A stretch of 64,000 nucleotides of DNA from Leptolinea sp. UBA5203 (GTDB lineage Bacteria > Chloroflexota > Anaerolineae > Anaerolineales > Anaerolineaceae), in NCBI GenBank assembly GCA_002412765.1, contig DHVR01000068.1, forward strand, positions 62,001 through 126,000, written 5' to 3'. This document shows, piece after piece, positions 8,668 through 18,298 of this stretch. Position 1 is the first letter of the stretch; each line of letters opens with the position of its first letter. A program made the translations under genes and the position numbers. The notes under the pieces were generated by a model. It was given only the letters and a program-made list of their open reading frames with translations. It searched no databases and had not been told where the DNA came from.

Positions 8668-9879
8668 ATGAACTTCCTACCCATTCTGGCAATTTTCATC
8701 ACCGTCTATCTACTCGGCGGACTTTTGGAGAATGCCTTCGTCAGTCGAGTCGCCGTGATGGTTTTTGTGCCCGTCTTTGCTTCCTGGCTGTGGGTGCGCG
8801 CGTCTTTAAAATTCATCCAGTACTCTCGAAAAATCGTTTACCCCAATGGATTTCCAGGGGATCAAACAGATATCACCATCCGCATAAAGAATAATAAATG
8901 GCTGCCCCTCTCCTGGATCCGTATGACGGATATCTGGCCAAAAGAAATCAAACCCATCCGGGGTTCCACGGATGACGGCTACCGCTACACGGAAGAAGGC
9001 AAGCTGACCAACATCTTCAATTTACGCTGGCACGAAACCGTTGAGAGGCGCTTTACAGTGCAATTTACCCAGCGGGGTGTGTATCACCTTGGCCCGGTTC
9101 AAGCGGAAAGCGGTGATTTTCTGGGTCTCTTCTCTCGAAACGAAGACATGCTGATCAAGGACGCCATCACGGTTTACCCGGCTCTCCTGAACCTGGAAAC
9201 CATCCGCTGGGACACCGATGATCCCTTTGGAGAGACCACCGCCCGACAAAAACTGTTTGTGGATCCCAATATCATCTCCGGCATCCGCCCCTATCAGCCG
9301 GGCGACCGTTTCCGCAATATCCACTGGTCTGCCAGTGTGAAGAAAGGTGAGCTGCAAGTAAAAGTTTTCCAACCCGTGACCGCTAAATCCATCATGATCG
9401 CCTTAAATAGTTCCACCACGGAACACCCCTGGATGGGTTTCTCCTCCGAGATGCTTGAATATGCCATTCAGGTCAGCGCGTCCATTGCGTACCATGCCAT
9501 TCAGGCAGGCTACGCCGTGGGGTTGATCTCCAACGGCTACCTGACCCGCAGCGATCATCCTTTTTTCCTCTCCCCCGGCTCCTCGCCAGAGCAATTAGTC
9601 CAAATTCTCACCTATCTGGCTATGGTTAGTTCCTATACCAATGTAAAATTTGAACAATATCTCATGCAAACCACTTCCAAAATCCCCTATGGCACTACTT
9701 TGGTGGTAGTCTCTGGGATGACCTCTGATTTACTCAACGAAACTCTCCTGTATTTGGCAAACTATCGTCGCAATCTAAGTTTCTACAATCTTTCAGACAA
9801 CATGGCGTCAATCCCAGGTATTCGTCAAATTCATATACCATATCCAGCCAACCAGGATGGGGGCAATCATGGCGCTTAA
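8668..9879 (+). CDS. DUF58 (VWA-like) membrane protein
   Basis: About 403 residues from the ATG at 8668, one base after the MoxR stop; a TTG start at 8656 is possible but less likely. Two hydrophobic helices lie at the N-terminus (about 3-50), then a beta-rich segment, then the DUF58 signature YQPGDRFRNIHWSASVK near residues 210-227. The C-terminal region folds as a VWA-like domain. DUF58 proteins work with MoxR ATPases; the biochemical role is not established but is linked to cell-envelope functions. Its last codons overlap the next gene by 23 bp. Confidence 0.88.
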   Translation: MNFLPILAIFITVYLLGGLLENAFVSRVAVMVFVPVFASWLWVRASLKFIQYSRKIVYPNGFPGDQTDITIRIKNNKWLPLSWIRMTDIWPKEIKPIRGSTDDGYRYTEEGKLTNIFNLRWHETVERRFTVQFTQRGVYHLGPVQAESGDFLGLFSRNEDMLIKDAITVYPALLNLETIRWDTDDPFGETTARQKLFVDPNIISGIRPYQPGDRFRNIHWSASVKKGELQVKVFQPVTAKSIMIALNSSTTEHPWMGFSSEMLEYAIQVSASIAYHAIQAGYAVGLISNGYLTRSDHPFFLSPGSSPEQLVQILTYLAMVSSYTNVKFEQYLMQTTSKIPYGTTLVVVSGMTSDLLNETLLYLANYRRNLSFYNLSDNMASIPGIRQIHIPYPANQDGGNHGA

Positions 9880-11329
9880 CCTTAAGTCCCAATTCCAAAA
9901 AATTGAACCCCTTTTCTGGCAGGAAACAAGCCGTATTTCAAGCATCCTTTTATTTACCGGATGGATATCTCTGTATTACAGACATCTGACAGAAGCACCT
10001 GTATCCTATGGTAGGGTCTGGCTGGTGAGCAGTTTGGTTGTGCTGGCTTCCGCATTTTTTGGCGCCCACTACCGGCAAACCAGGGAAAACCAGCAAAAGA
10101 TATCCAAAATTCTTCTTCCCGGATTTCTACTCGGATTGATTCTCAGTTTGCAAGTATTACGCTACCCGCAGGATTGGCCGTTTTTTTCAGCCATGTTCAC
10201 AAACTTCATCACCAGCCTTACCCTGCATAATCGCTTGACCCTTGATTTCTGGCACTTTTTATATCTGCTCTATCTCACCTGGCGTGGTTTGGTCATCGGC
10301 CGCACACCCGCCGACAGCCAGGCGCAGCAGAGAGCTTTTCTTGGGTTCATTCTGGGGTTTTTGTTTTATCAAATGCTTCTTGCACCGCAAGATCAAACTT
10401 CTCTATTGCCCAGCTTTTGTGGATTATTTCTCCTTGGTTTGATCGGCTTACCCGCTGGCAGAATCATGACCGTCAGCATGTTTCGCGGCGGCAGATTGCC
10501 CAAAGTACGCCAATCCTGGGTGTTATCCATCATAGCAGTAGCCAGCGTGGCGCTGATCGCCGGATTGGGCTTCAGTTTGATCCTTAATCTTTCCCTGGCC
10601 AAGGTGGCAGCCGCGTTATTCCTCAGCACGTTCAGCGGAGTGATTTATTTACTTTTCTTAGCCCTCTCCCCTATTGCCTATATGATCATGCTGGCACTGA
10701 GCAAATTCCTGGAAAATCTACTGGCCGGTACGGAGATGGCATTGCCGGATACCCTTGCAGGTCAGGAGATGGTCAATCCAAATGCACAGGAAGTACAGGA
10801 AGCTGCCCGTCATACATTCTTGTCCATGCAGAATATTCTCCTGATCGGCGTCGCCCTTCTACTTGTATATATTATCTGGAGAACCTTGAAACGCAAACCC
10901 TGGGAAAGCAAGAAAAGCCTCAATCTTGAAGAAGGCGAAATCAGTAAGGAAGCCCTGCCAAAATTTAGGCTTCCATTCGATCTGCAATCCCTGCGTGAAA
11001 GGCTCAATCTCCGCCCCGGCAAGGGACTCTCCGCAATCCAGATTCGCTGGATTTATGCCACGCTGTGTTATTATGGCAAATTATTGGGCTCTCCGCGTAA
11101 ACCGGCCGTCACACCCCTGGAATATCAAAGTGCCCTGAACCTGCTTTTCCCAGAAAATATCGCGGAAGTACAAGGGATCACCTCAGCTTATATCGCAGTG
11201 CGCTATGGAAACATTCCGGAAAACCCGCTGGAATTTAAAAAAATACAGGCTTCCTGGACCATACTGGAAATGAAAGCCAAGGAAAGCCTGGGTAGTTTAA
11301 AGAAGCAGCAAAAACAAACTCGAAAATAA
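9857..11329 (+). CDS. Multi-pass membrane protein with C-terminal DUF4129-like domain
   Basis: Protein of 490 residues. About eight hydrophobic segments cover residues 20-285, another helix lies at about 325-345, and a soluble tail follows. The tail segment around 390-470 (IRWIYATLCYYGKLLG ... TPLEYQSAL) matches the DUF4129 pattern, which is usually found at the end of transglutaminase-like proteins of MoxR/DUF58 operons. No transglutaminase Cys-His-Asp core is seen here, so this is a version with the membrane and DUF4129 parts only. Start ATG at 9857 overlaps the DUF58 gene; ATG at 9869 is also possible. It converges on the M20 peptidase gene with 2 bp between stops. Confidence 0.75.
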   Translation: MGAIMALNLKSQFQKIEPLFWQETSRISSILLFTGWISLYYRHLTEAPVSYGRVWLVSSLVVLASAFFGAHYRQTRENQQKISKILLPGFLLGLILSLQVLRYPQDWPFFSAMFTNFITSLTLHNRLTLDFWHFLYLLYLTWRGLVIGRTPADSQAQQRAFLGFILGFLFYQMLLAPQDQTSLLPSFCGLFLLGLIGLPAGRIMTVSMFRGGRLPKVRQSWVLSIIAVASVALIAGLGFSLILNLSLAKVAAALFLSTFSGVIYLLFLALSPIAYMIMLALSKFLENLLAGTEMALPDTLAGQEMVNPNAQEVQEAARHTFLSMQNILLIGVALLLVYIIWRTLKRKPWESKKSLNLEEGEISKEALPKFRLPFDLQSLRERLNLRPGKGLSAIQIRWIYATLCYYGKLLGSPRKPAVTPLEYQSALNLLFPENIAEVQGITSAYIAVRYGNIPENPLEFKKIQASWTILEMKAKESLGSLKKQQKQTRK

Positions 11330-11331
11330 TC

Positions 11332-12699
11332 CTATTTCGTCTCGGAAAATTCTTTCAAAATGCGCACGATATGCTTGGTGCCCTTAATGTATAAGTCCAC
11401 AAGGATATTTTCATTAGGCGAATGCACCTGCGCGCCTTCGTACCCAATCCCGGAAGTCACGATGGGGAGTTTCAAGGCGTCCAGAATCAGGGCATTTGGG
11501 CCGGAGCCGCCGATCATGGGCACGATCTGCATGGCATGGCCATATATCTCTTTCGTGCTCTGCACCACCTGCTGCACAAAAGGATGATTGATGTCTGTTT
11601 TAGCTCCTTTTTCAGCGCCAAGAATTTCCATCTGAATATCCGAAAATCCCTGCTCGTCCAAATAATTTCGCAGTGATTTTATAATTTTATGCGGGTCCTG
11701 GTCCGGTACCAGACGGAATTCCAACTTGGCACTGGCCTCAGCCGGGATGATGGTTTTGGAACCGGGTCCCTGATATCCGCTGGTGATGCCGTCAATGGTG
11801 CAGGTCGGGCGAAAGACGCCTGCGATGCGCAAATCTTCGGCGCCGGACTCGATATAGTGCAAAAAATTCGGAACCGCAAACAATTGCTGATATCGGGCAC
11901 GCGGTTCAGGCTGCTGCATAAGATAAACCAGATCCTCTTCCGATGGGGCCAAAATATCATCATAAAACCCGGGAATCTGAATTCGTTCGTCTTTATCTTT
12001 TATGGAAGCCAGCGCCCAGGTCAAGCGCCAAGCAGCGTTAGGGAAGATAGAGCCGCCCAATCCGGAATGGATGTCCCGGTTGGCTGTCTTGACTGATAGT
12101 TGTAAATAAATAATCCCGCGCATACCCAGATATTGGATCGGCACGCCGTTCTCATCGATTCCACCACATTCCCAAACACAGGCATCCGCTTGAATTCGAT
12201 CTAGATGGGTTTTGATAAATTCAGGTAAATTTGGGCTGCTGATTTCCTCTTCACCTTCAATGATAAATTTTACATTACAGGGTAATTGACCATCGGCTTT
12301 CAATATCGCATCCAGGGCAAACAAGCGGCTGACGATATTGCCTTTATCATCATCCACGCCACGGCCGTATAGTTTTCCGGATTTTAAGGTCGGTGTAAAA
12401 GGCGGGGTATGCCAAAGCTCCAAGGGTTCTACCGGTTGAACATCGTAATGATTGTAAAAGAGCAGGGTTTTAGCGGAATTTTTCCCTTTGCGCTCCGCAA
12501 AAACGACCGGCGCTCCCTTAGTTTTCGCCAACTCAACCTGAAAACCTCTTTTTTGCAGCATCTCTCCCAGCAGAACAGCACATTCTTCCAACCCCTCCCC
12601 TTTTGCAGAGACACTGGGCTGGGCACAAAACCGAGTCAACTCCACAATGCTTTCAGAGGTGTGCTTCTCAATATATTGATCATAGGCTTGATAGTTCAT
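11332..12699 (-). CDS. M20-family metallopeptidase (dipeptidase-like)
   Basis: Enzyme of 455 residues, the usual length for M20 dipeptidases. The zinc-binding pattern is complete: His and Asp in YNHYDVQP (about 83-90), the bridging Asp in GRGVDDDKG (about 115), the catalytic Glu pair in EGEEEISSPN (about 149-152), and a late His in the VHSPNE block near residue 420. A dimerisation (lid) domain interrupts the catalytic domain between about 195 and 315. It hydrolyses peptide or acyl-amino-acid bonds in the cytoplasm; the exact substrate is unknown. It is the last gene of a leftward operon after uridine kinase and a VTT membrane protein, 27 bp behind the latter. Confidence 0.9.
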   Translation of the reverse strand: MNYQAYDQYIEKHTSESIVELTRFCAQPSVSAKGEGLEECAVLLGEMLQKRGFQVELAKTKGAPVVFAERKGKNSAKTLLFYNHYDVQPVEPLELWHTPPFTPTLKSGKLYGRGVDDDKGNIVSRLFALDAILKADGQLPCNVKFIIEGEEEISSPNLPEFIKTHLDRIQADACVWECGGIDENGVPIQYLGMRGIIYLQLSVKTANRDIHSGLGGSIFPNAAWRLTWALASIKDKDERIQIPGFYDDILAPSEEDLVYLMQQPEPRARYQQLFAVPNFLHYIESGAEDLRIAGVFRPTCTIDGITSGYQGPGSKTIIPAEASAKLEFRLVPDQDPHKIIKSLRNYLDEQGFSDIQMEILGAEKGAKTDINHPFVQQVVQSTKEIYGHAMQIVPMIGGSGPNALILDALKLPIVTSGIGYEGAQVHSPNENILVDLYIKGTKHIVRILKEFSETK

Positions 12700-12726
12700 G
12701 GGATCCTTCCTGGAAATCGGGTGAAA

Positions 12727-13272
12727 CTATAGAAATGGAAATAGGTCAAGTATTTTTGCGCCGCTATAAGCAAACACCAACATTTTCAAAATTTTTCCCA
12801 GCATACACCAAAATAAAAACCGTTGAACAGGAACTTTCAAGACGCCTGCTGTAATCCCTGCCATATCAAAGGCAGGATTGGGAAAAAAAGCCAACACGAG
12901 GATGGTGATATCCCCATATTTTTTCATCCAGCCAATGAGTTTTTCATATTTACTAACGCGTTGGATGACAGTACGTCCGCTGAAACCAGCCAGATAGCCG
13001 GATAATTCTCCAATCGCTGCCCCGCTGCCTGCGGCCATCGCCACCCAAAAGGGGTGGAAGACCGCCCCCATGGCTGAAGTCAGCAAAATGCCGGGAATGG
13101 GGATAATGACCGTGGCATTTGCCAGTAAAGAAAGAAAAAATATACCCGGATAGCCATAAGCTTCCAGATGTTGAATCTGATCCCGGACAGAAATTAAATA
13201 GATAGTTAACCCAAGAAGAGACAATAAAAGAGCTACTCTGGCAACATTTTGCAATTTCTCTTTACGTGTCAA
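12727..13272 (-). CDS. VTT/DedA-like (SNARE-associated) membrane protein
   Basis: Protein of 181 residues with five or six hydrophobic segments. The conserved VTT core includes the IPIPGILLTSAMGAVF block (about 57-72) and GSGAAIGELSGYLAGF (about 82-97), with the Gly-rich re-entrant loop and a Glu that are hallmarks of the DedA/TMEM41-type family. These proteins move or scramble lipids across the membrane and support proton-dependent membrane homeostasis. It lies between uridine kinase (11 bp upstream) and the M20 peptidase (27 bp downstream) on one leftward transcript. The shared operon does not reveal a common pathway. Confidence 0.85.
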   Translation of the reverse strand: MTRKEKLQNVARVALLLSLLGLTIYLISVRDQIQHLEAYGYPGIFFLSLLANATVIIPIPGILLTSAMGAVFHPFWVAMAAGSGAAIGELSGYLAGFSGRTVIQRVSKYEKLIGWMKKYGDITILVLAFFPNPAFDMAGITAGVLKVPVQRFLFWCMLGKILKMLVFAYSGAKILDLFPFL

Positions 13273-13283
13273 GGTTTTCCTAC

Positions 13284-13919
13284 TTATAAAAGAGTTTCCA
13301 ACTTGGCAATGACCATATCCAGTGCAACCCAGTTCCTTCCCCCTTCAGGGATGATCACATCAGCATATCTTTTGGATGGTTCAACAAATTCGAGGTGCAT
13401 GGGACGTACCGTAGCCTGGTATTGCTTGATCACGGATGAAACCGTACGCCCGCGTTCTGCAATATCCCGTTCCAAGCGGCGCATGAAACGGATATCCGCA
13501 TCCGTATCCACAAAGATTTTCACATCGAATAACTCCCGCAGTACAGGTTCAGCAAATATTAATATTCCCTCCACCAAGATGATATTTTTCGGATCCACGT
13601 GAATGGATTTCCCGGTGCGGGAATGGGTTGTAAAATCATAAACCGGCATTTCAATGGAATGTCCATCGAGCAGGGTTTTTACATGCTCAATGAGCAATTC
13701 CGTTTCCATGGAATTCGGATGGTCAAAATTGACTTGTTCTCTTTGTACCTGGGGTAAGTGGCCTAACTCTCGATAATAAGCATCATGGGGTAAAAATGCA
13801 ATTTGATGAGCTCCGACTTTGTTCAGAATTTCATTGGCAACAGTCGTTTTACCTGATCCTGAGCCACCGGCAATTCCGATCACAATAGGTTTACGTTTGA
13901 ATTGTACGGGATTTGTCAT
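13284..13919 (-). CDS. udk: Uridine kinase
   Basis: Enzyme of 211 residues, the usual size. The P-loop GGSGSGKTT sits at about 18-26. The HDAYYRELGHLP and NFDHPNSMET blocks are the uridine-binding residues of the family, and YDFTTHSR and VEGILIF follow in order. It phosphorylates uridine and cytidine with a nucleoside triphosphate, in the pyrimidine salvage pathway, in the cytoplasm. It is the first gene of the operon with the VTT protein and the M20 peptidase. The start ATG at 13919 is the only good one. Confidence 0.95.
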   Translation of the reverse strand: MTNPVQFKRKPIVIGIAGGSGSGKTTVANEILNKVGAHQIAFLPHDAYYRELGHLPQVQREQVNFDHPNSMETELLIEHVKTLLDGHSIEMPVYDFTTHSRTGKSIHVDPKNIILVEGILIFAEPVLRELFDVKIFVDTDADIRFMRRLERDIAERGRTVSSVIKQYQATVRPMHLEFVEPSKRYADVIIPEGGRNWVALDMVIAKLETLL

Positions 13920-14128
13920 ACGATTATTATAATCTTTGATTGCAAATAATAGTCGAAATCATCCACTGTTAGTTGTGAAAAACAAAAATGATAGCCAGAC
14001 CTAGGCCTTTTTCAGGAGCGGGACGGCTCCTAATCAGTGGTTGAGACTGCCACGGCCTCCTGGATAGGTCCCCAACATGACTAGCGGGCCTCCTTAGAAA
14101 CAAAAGTGGAGAGTTCTACCCAGCGTGA

Positions 14129-14147
14129 GGGCGCGAGCCTCGCGCCC
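14129..14147. repeat. GC-rich palindrome
   Basis: GGGCGCGAG and CTCGCGCCC (9-bp perfect arms) separated by one base, followed by CCTAC. The sequence resembles the ends of the GTAGGGG-type inverted-repeat elements found elsewhere in this window, so it may be a decayed remnant. It lies in the 757-bp gap between udk and typA, which otherwise shows no gene before the typA promoter. Confidence 0.5.
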
Positions 14148-14213
14148 CTACTGTTCCATTGTTTCTTTTAAATTGCGGCGCGTTAACTGTGTATATTTGG
14201 AATGCCAGCACTT

Positions 14214-14272
14214 CCTCCCAAAAAATCCAAGGGCAATAAGATAAAAACCAATTTGTGGATTTTTGGGGGAGG
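14214..14272. repeat. Imperfect inverted repeat
   Basis: CCTCCCAAAAAATCCA (14214-14229) against TGGATTTTTGGGGGAGG (14256-14272), a stem of about 16 bp with one or two mismatches and a 26-nt loop. It sits in the gap between udk and typA with no gene attached. Confidence 0.5.
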
Positions 14273-14576
14273 TGCAGGAGGGGGTGGTTTGTGGCAGGAA
14301 ATTGAGATCGTTACATTACTAAGAAACAGGGAGTCAAACAGGGTTCTACTCGCATCCGTCCAGTTATATTAAAAATGAAGTACGATAGCGCTATAGACTT
14401 ACTCGCAGAAACACACTGAAATACAGTCCAGTCGGCTGTGTTCCCCCACATTTCTGATGTGTAAAATAAAGCTCTGTTCTCAATATCGCAAGCAAAGTTA
14501 CTATTCTGCTAATTTTAGTGATTTCCAAACCTCAAACCATCAAGCACAAGCAAAATTCCAGTAGACAATTCTCGTT

Positions 14577-14605
14577 TTGAAAAAGAGGTCGAAGGGGTGT
14601 ATAAT
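14577..14605 (+). promoter_or_regulatory. Sigma-70-type promoter of typA
   Basis: TTGAAA (14577-14582), a 17-bp spacer and a perfect TATAAT (14600-14605). This predicts a start near 14612 and a leader of about 65 nt before the typA ATG. Confidence 0.75.
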
Positions 14606-14676
14606 AATACGTTCTCTTTATAAGGTTTTCACCATGCGCGCTTGACGCGATGAATTAGCGGATTGATAGGATAAAT

Positions 14677-16527
14677 ATGATACGTACAGATTTAAGAAAT
14701 ATTGCTATTATTGCCCATGTAGATCACGGCAAGACGACTTTGGTAGACGGAATGTTAAAACAAGCCCGGGTTTTTCGGGAAAACCAACACGTGATGGAAC
14801 GTGTGATGGATTCCAATGACCTGGAACGCGAACGGGGAATCACCATTCTTTCAAAAAATACAGCGATTCATATCCCTGATCCTTTAACGAAAGAAATCGT
14901 AAAAATCAATATTGTCGATACTCCCGGGCATGCCGATTTTGGCGGCGAAGTTGAACGGGTGATGAACCTGGTGGACGGTGTTCTTCTTTTGGTGGATGCG
15001 GCTGAAGGCGTAAAACCTCAAACTCGTTTTGTCCTCAAAAAAGCCCTGCAAATTGGACACCGCGTCATCGTGGTGATTAATAAAATGGACCGCCGCGATG
15101 CGGATCCCGATCGAGCCTTGAATCAGACTTTTGATTTATTCATCGAATTGGGCGCAACGGATCGTCAGGCTGACTTCCCCGTTGTCTATGCGAATGGTAT
15201 TGAAGGCCGCGCTGGCAAAGACCGCGAGCTCTCCCCCAACCTGCAGCCTCTCTTTGAAACCATACTGCGTGAAATCCCCGCTCCGGATGTGGACGTGGAC
15301 AAACCTTTCCAGATGTTGGTTGCTAACCTGGGCTATGATGAATACCGCGGCACAACCGCCGTGGGTCGCATCACCGCCGGCACCATCTCCGAAAAGCAGC
15401 GCGTTGCCCGTATGAAATTAGACGGATCCATCGTCGTTGATCATGCCAATTATCTCTACAAGTATCAGGGATTGGAAAAAATCGAAACCGATCAAGCGAT
15501 GGCCGGCGACATCATCTGCCTGGCTGGTCTGGAAAACATCGAAATCGGTGAAACTCTGGCCGATGTGGATAATCCAGTCGCCTTAACCCCCATCATTGTG
15601 GAAGAACCCACCGTGCGCATGACCTTCAGTGTCAACACCTCTCCCTTCACCGGCGAAGAAGGCAAATGGGGCACCTCCCGCAAACTGCGTGAGCGCTTGT
15701 TCAACGAATTAAGAAACAACGTCGCCCTGCGTGTGGCTGAGACCGATTCTGCGGAATCCTTCTCCGTTTCCGGACGCGGCGAATTGCACCTTGCCATCCT
15801 CATCGAAACCATGCGCCGTGAAGGTTATGAGTTCCAGGTCTCCCGACCGGAAGCCATCTTCATTCAGGGCAGCGACGGCGAAATGCTTGAACCGTACGAA
15901 GAAGTCCACGTGGATACCCCATCGGAATCAGTGGGCGTTGTAGTGGAAATGCTCGGCTCCCGCCGCGGCATCATGCTGAACATGATCAACAACCCGGATA
16001 ATACCGTTCACATCACCTACCGTATTCCTACCCGTGGATTGCTCGGTTTCCGCTATCAATTCCTCACCGCCACCCGCGGGATGGGTATCATGAATACCAT
16101 TTTCGACGGTTATGACAAAATCGCTCAAAACATCATCGGGCGTTCCTCTGGTTCCCTGGTTGCCAGAGAGACCGGCGAGACTTCCACCTTTGGGCTGAAA
16201 AATGCAGAAGAACGCGGCATCCTCTTTATTCCTGCCGGCACCCGTGTCTATGAAGGCATGGTGATTGGCGAGTACCAGCGCGCCGGGGATATCTCCATCA
16301 ACGTCTGCAAGAAAAAACATCTCACCAACATGCGTCAATCCAACAAGGATATTGAGGTGCGCCTCACTTCCCCGCGGGTGATGAGTTTGGATGAATCCAT
16401 CGAATACCTGGCCGAGGACGAACTTCTCGAAGTCACTCCCCTGAGCATCCGCATTCGCAAAAAGATCCTAATTACAGACGAACGCGGTAAAAGCGAAAAG
16501 AAATCCAAAGAGTTATTGGGCATTTAG
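14677..16527 (+). CDS. typA: Ribosome-associated GTPase TypA/BipA
   Basis: Translational GTPase of 616 residues, the family's usual length. G1 AHVDHGKTT is at about residues 13-21, the switch with RERGIT near 50-55, G3 DTPGH near 80, and G4 NKMD near 132. EF-G-like domains II, III and V follow, and the BipA-specific C-terminal domain includes GRSSGSLVARETGETS (about 489-504) and the NMRQSNKD block. BipA helps late ribosome assembly, especially of the large subunit, under cold or stress. It is a single-gene unit with its own promoter and a terminator right after the stop. Codon use and GC content match housekeeping genes nearby. Confidence 0.97.
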   Translation: MIRTDLRNIAIIAHVDHGKTTLVDGMLKQARVFRENQHVMERVMDSNDLERERGITILSKNTAIHIPDPLTKEIVKINIVDTPGHADFGGEVERVMNLVDGVLLLVDAAEGVKPQTRFVLKKALQIGHRVIVVINKMDRRDADPDRALNQTFDLFIELGATDRQADFPVVYANGIEGRAGKDRELSPNLQPLFETILREIPAPDVDVDKPFQMLVANLGYDEYRGTTAVGRITAGTISEKQRVARMKLDGSIVVDHANYLYKYQGLEKIETDQAMAGDIICLAGLENIEIGETLADVDNPVALTPIIVEEPTVRMTFSVNTSPFTGEEGKWGTSRKLRERLFNELRNNVALRVAETDSAESFSVSGRGELHLAILIETMRREGYEFQVSRPEAIFIQGSDGEMLEPYEEVHVDTPSESVGVVVEMLGSRRGIMLNMINNPDNTVHITYRIPTRGLLGFRYQFLTATRGMGIMNTIFDGYDKIAQNIIGRSSGSLVARETGETSTFGLKNAEERGILFIPAGTRVYEGMVIGEYQRAGDISINVCKKKHLTNMRQSNKDIEVRLTSPRVMSLDESIEYLAEDELLEVTPLSIRIRKKILITDERGKSEKKSKELLGI

Positions 16528-16533
16528 CCAGTC

Positions 16534-16571
16534 AAACATCCTGTCAGATTCTATGACAGGATGTTTTTATT
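16534..16571 (+). terminator. Rho-independent terminator of typA
   Basis: Stem AAACATCCTGTCA (16534-16546) with TGACAGGATGTTT (16554-16566), loop GATTCTA, then a T run. The stem core CCTGTCA recurs in the hairpins at 18221 and 20968. Confidence 0.88.
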
Positions 16572-16656
16572 TAATACCAATCGACAGGATGAAGATTTCG
16601 CCTGCCAATGCTACAATTGATAAATACCCTGAACATCCCGGAGGAACCCGCCAACA

Positions 16657-18129
16657 ATGAGCCAACCTACTCCCGCACCAGAAACCCCTGAGAAAGAAAA
16701 AACGCCCCCTGTGAGCGAAGAATTCAAACAAACCCAGCACACCATGCAGGTGGATGGAAAAACGCTAAAGTATACCGTCACAGCAGGCACCATGCTGCTT
16801 AAAGATGAAGATTTGGAAGAAGGCGAAAAAGCCAAAGCCTCCATCTTTTATGTGGCTTACACTCTGGATGATGTTGCCGACCCGGCCAGCCGTCCCCTGA
16901 CCTTCTCCTTCAACGGCGGCCCCGGTTCTTCTTCCGTTTGGATGCACCTGGGACTGTTGGGTCCCAAACGCGTGCTGATGCAGGAGGACGGTTCGGCCAC
17001 CCCGCCGCCTTACAAACTGGTCGAGAATCCCTACACCCTGCTCACCCATTCCGATCTGGTCTTCGTTGATCCGGTCAGCACCGGATACAGCCGTACGGTT
17101 CCCAAGGAAAAACCGGAACAATTTCACAATGTCAAAAAAGACGTCGAATCCGTGGGAGAATTCATCCGCCTGTGGACGACCCGCAACAACCGCTGGACCT
17201 CCGCAAAGTACCTGATCGGTGAAAGTTATGGCACCACCCGGGCTGCAGCCCTTTCCGATTATCTTCAGGAACGCTATGGCATGAACCTGAATGGCATTAT
17301 GCTGGTGTCCTCTATTTTGAATTTCATGACCGCCCGCTTTGACCCCGGCAATGACCTGCCCTATATCCTCTTCCTGCCCACCTACACCGCCAGCGCCTGG
17401 TACCATCACAAACTGCCCGCTGATTTGCAGACAGACCTGCGTAAGACCCTGGCCGAAGTGGAAGATTTCGCGCTCAACGAGTACACCCTGGCCTTGATGA
17501 AAGGGGCACGCTTGCAGGGCAAGGATCGCCAGCGCGTGGTCAAGAAATTAGCCCGCTACACCGGCTTATCCGAAACCTATATTGAGCAAACCAACCTGCG
17601 CATTGAAATCAACCGCTTCTGCAAGGAACTTCGCCGTTCGGAAGGCCTGACCATCGGTCGGCTGGACAGCCGCTTCACCGGCTTTGACCGGGATGCCGTC
17701 GGCGAAGAGCCGGAAGTGGACCCCGCCTTCGGGGTTATCACCGGACCCTATACCGCCACCTTCTATGATTACATCCGCCGCGACCTGGGTTTTGAACTGG
17801 ACCGCCATTATGAAATCCTCTCCGATGTCCACGAAACCTGGACCTATAGCACCTACCAAAATCAATACGTCAATACCGCCGAGAAACTGCGCAAAGCCTT
17901 GCAGGCCAACCCGGCCATGAAAGTGCTGGTGTGTAACGGGTATTATGACCTGGCCACCCCCTATCTGGCTACCCAATACACGCTGGATCACATCGAACTC
18001 CCGGAAGCCTTGCGCCAGAACATTCAAATGACCTATTACGAATCCGGCCATATGATGTACGTCCACCTGCCCTCTTTGCAGCAGCAGGCCGTAGATTTGC
18101 GCAAATTTATCCAGGAGACAAGTAAATAG
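16657..18129 (+). CDS. S10-family serine carboxypeptidase
   Basis: Alpha/beta-hydrolase peptidase of 490 residues. The oxyanion block FNGGPGSSSVWMH lies near residues 86-98. The nucleophile serine is in IGESYGTTRA near 190. The catalytic Asp is in CNGYYDLATPY near 430 and the His in ESGHMMYVH near 469, so the full Ser-Asp-His triad is present. S10 enzymes remove C-terminal residues from peptides, best at acidic pH. No signal peptide is seen: the N-terminus is hydrophilic and rich in Pro and Glu, so it is probably cytoplasmic unless a non-classical route is used. A GGAGGA ribosome site precedes the ATG. It is a single-gene unit after typA. Confidence 0.9.
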   Translation: MSQPTPAPETPEKEKTPPVSEEFKQTQHTMQVDGKTLKYTVTAGTMLLKDEDLEEGEKAKASIFYVAYTLDDVADPASRPLTFSFNGGPGSSSVWMHLGLLGPKRVLMQEDGSATPPPYKLVENPYTLLTHSDLVFVDPVSTGYSRTVPKEKPEQFHNVKKDVESVGEFIRLWTTRNNRWTSAKYLIGESYGTTRAAALSDYLQERYGMNLNGIMLVSSILNFMTARFDPGNDLPYILFLPTYTASAWYHHKLPADLQTDLRKTLAEVEDFALNEYTLALMKGARLQGKDRQRVVKKLARYTGLSETYIEQTNLRIEINRFCKELRRSEGLTIGRLDSRFTGFDRDAVGEEPEVDPAFGVITGPYTATFYDYIRRDLGFELDRHYEILSDVHETWTYSTYQNQYVNTAEKLRKALQANPAMKVLVCNGYYDLATPYLATQYTLDHIELPEALRQNIQMTYYESGHMMYVHLPSLQQQAVDLRKFIQETSK

Positions 18130-18220
18130 CTTGTCCAACGATCTGGCGACCTATTCACTTTTGAGTTAAAGAATACCGGTTATAAATCAGTCCGAAGAGG
18201 TATTGAACATCTTTCAAGCA

Positions 18221-18254
18221 AACAACCTGTCAATTTTCTGGCAGGTTGTTCTTT
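18221..18254 (+). terminator. Rho-independent terminator of the carboxypeptidase gene
   Basis: Stem AACAACCTGTCA (18221-18232) with TGGCAGGTTGTT (18239-18250), one G-U pair, loop ATTTTC, followed by CTTTAA. Its tail is weak in T. Confidence 0.7.
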
Positions 18255-18298
18255 AAACAACTTATTTTCACTTACGATATATCAACACTATATACTTA

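Noticed and set aside
13920..14576. A hidden gene between udk and typA
   Set aside because: No ORF with start, ribosome site and coding pattern; only palindromes and the typA promoter are seen.
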